Shown here one piece after another: positions 5,703 through 5,806 of a DNA stretch of 5,806 nucleotides. The stretch covers positions 1-5,806 of the forward strand of contig JABMOP010000149.1 in assembly GCA_013204125.1 (NCBI GenBank), given 5' to 3'. Source of the DNA: Rhodospirillales bacterium (GTDB taxonomy: Bacteria; Pseudomonadota; Alphaproteobacteria; Rhodospirillales; UBA2165). The translations under genes and the position numbers were made by a program. Numbering within the stretch: the stretch's first letter is position 1; every line of letters starts with the position of its first letter. The notes under the pieces are model-generated. The model was given only the letters and a program-made list of their open reading frames with translations, was not told the origin of the DNA and searched no databases.

Positions 5703-5716
5703 TTGATTTAAGTCAA
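5703..5716. promoter_or_regulatory. FNR/FixK-like palindrome
   Basis: TTGATTTAAGTCAA matches the FNR/FixK/FnrL pattern TTGAY-N4-RTCAA, with TTGA and TCAA half sites in perfect inverted symmetry. It lies in the gap between xthA and the 32-aa gene, centred about 63 bp upstream of that gene's start. No convincing -10 element stands at the usual 41.5-bp class-II spacing, so control by oxygen is only suggested. Confidence 0.5.
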
Positions 5717-5726
5717 TGCCATTGGC

Positions 5727-5806
5727 TTAGATATCAAGCTCGCACCAGACCGGCGTGTGATCGGATGGTTTTTCCCAGCCGCGCGGGGTCTTGTCGATGC
5801 CGGCAC
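5727..5806 (-). CDS. xthA: Exodeoxyribonuclease III, C-terminal end (5' part outside window)
   Basis: The last 25 residues are readable: AGIDKTPRGWEKPSDHTPVW followed by CELDI and TAA (5729-5727). The P(R)GWEKPSDHTPV end is characteristic of exodeoxyribonuclease III of the endonuclease/exonuclease/phosphatase fold; the SDH histidine is the catalytic one. The enzyme cleaves at abasic sites and trims 3' ends in base-excision repair. Only the tail is in the window, so nothing can be said of length or start. The 32-aa gene follows after 80 bp on the same strand. Confidence 0.87.
   Translation of the reverse strand, partial: AGIDKTPRGWEKPSDHTPVWCELDI

Overview
The window is GC-rich and densely packed. 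The gene content (long-form IlvD, a VOC/CopD-like pair, an ECF sigma/anti-sigma pair with a 4-base overlap, XthA) and the strong AGGAGG-type ribosome sites suggest an alphaproteobacterium, possibly of the Rhodospirillales type. That placement is inference; no rRNA or marker gene is present to confirm it.

Layout. Positions 1-1996 hold three rightward genes: the C-terminal part of dihydroxy-acid dehydratase (ilvD), a four-helix membrane protein with CopD-like character, and a VOC/glyoxalase-fold protein. From 2001 to the end every gene points left. Positions 2001-3662 encode the main find. What looks like two adjacent ORFs (106 and 440 residues) is one continuous frame of 553 residues interrupted by a single in-frame TGA (3344-3342). 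The residues around the TGA read GVGH-U-STC and match the UGSC family of (seleno)proteins. A stem-loop with the geometry of a bacterial SECIS element starts 6 nt after the TGA. I annotate one selenoprotein gene with Sec at residue 107.

Positions 3755-5464 look like a self-regulated stress operon, read leftward. It has an ECF-type promoter (GGAAT-N16-CGTT), then a secreted Met/Lys/Asp repeat protein of the pentapeptide MXKDX type, a 9-bp intergenic stem-loop, an ECF sigma factor, and a membrane-bound anti-sigma factor that overlaps the sigma gene by 4 bases. The likely logic is that the sigma factor drives its own operon, including the abundant repeat protein, and the anti-sigma factor holds it at the membrane until a signal arrives.

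Positions 5475-5806 hold an unlisted 32-residue single-helix membrane protein (5548-5646). It has a near-perfect Shine-Dalgarno sequence, an FNR/FixK-like palindrome upstream, and a probable terminator downstream. The last bases encode the C-terminus of exodeoxyribonuclease III. No tRNA, rRNA, CRISPR array or insertion sequence was seen, and no gene-free stretch exceeds 300 bases.
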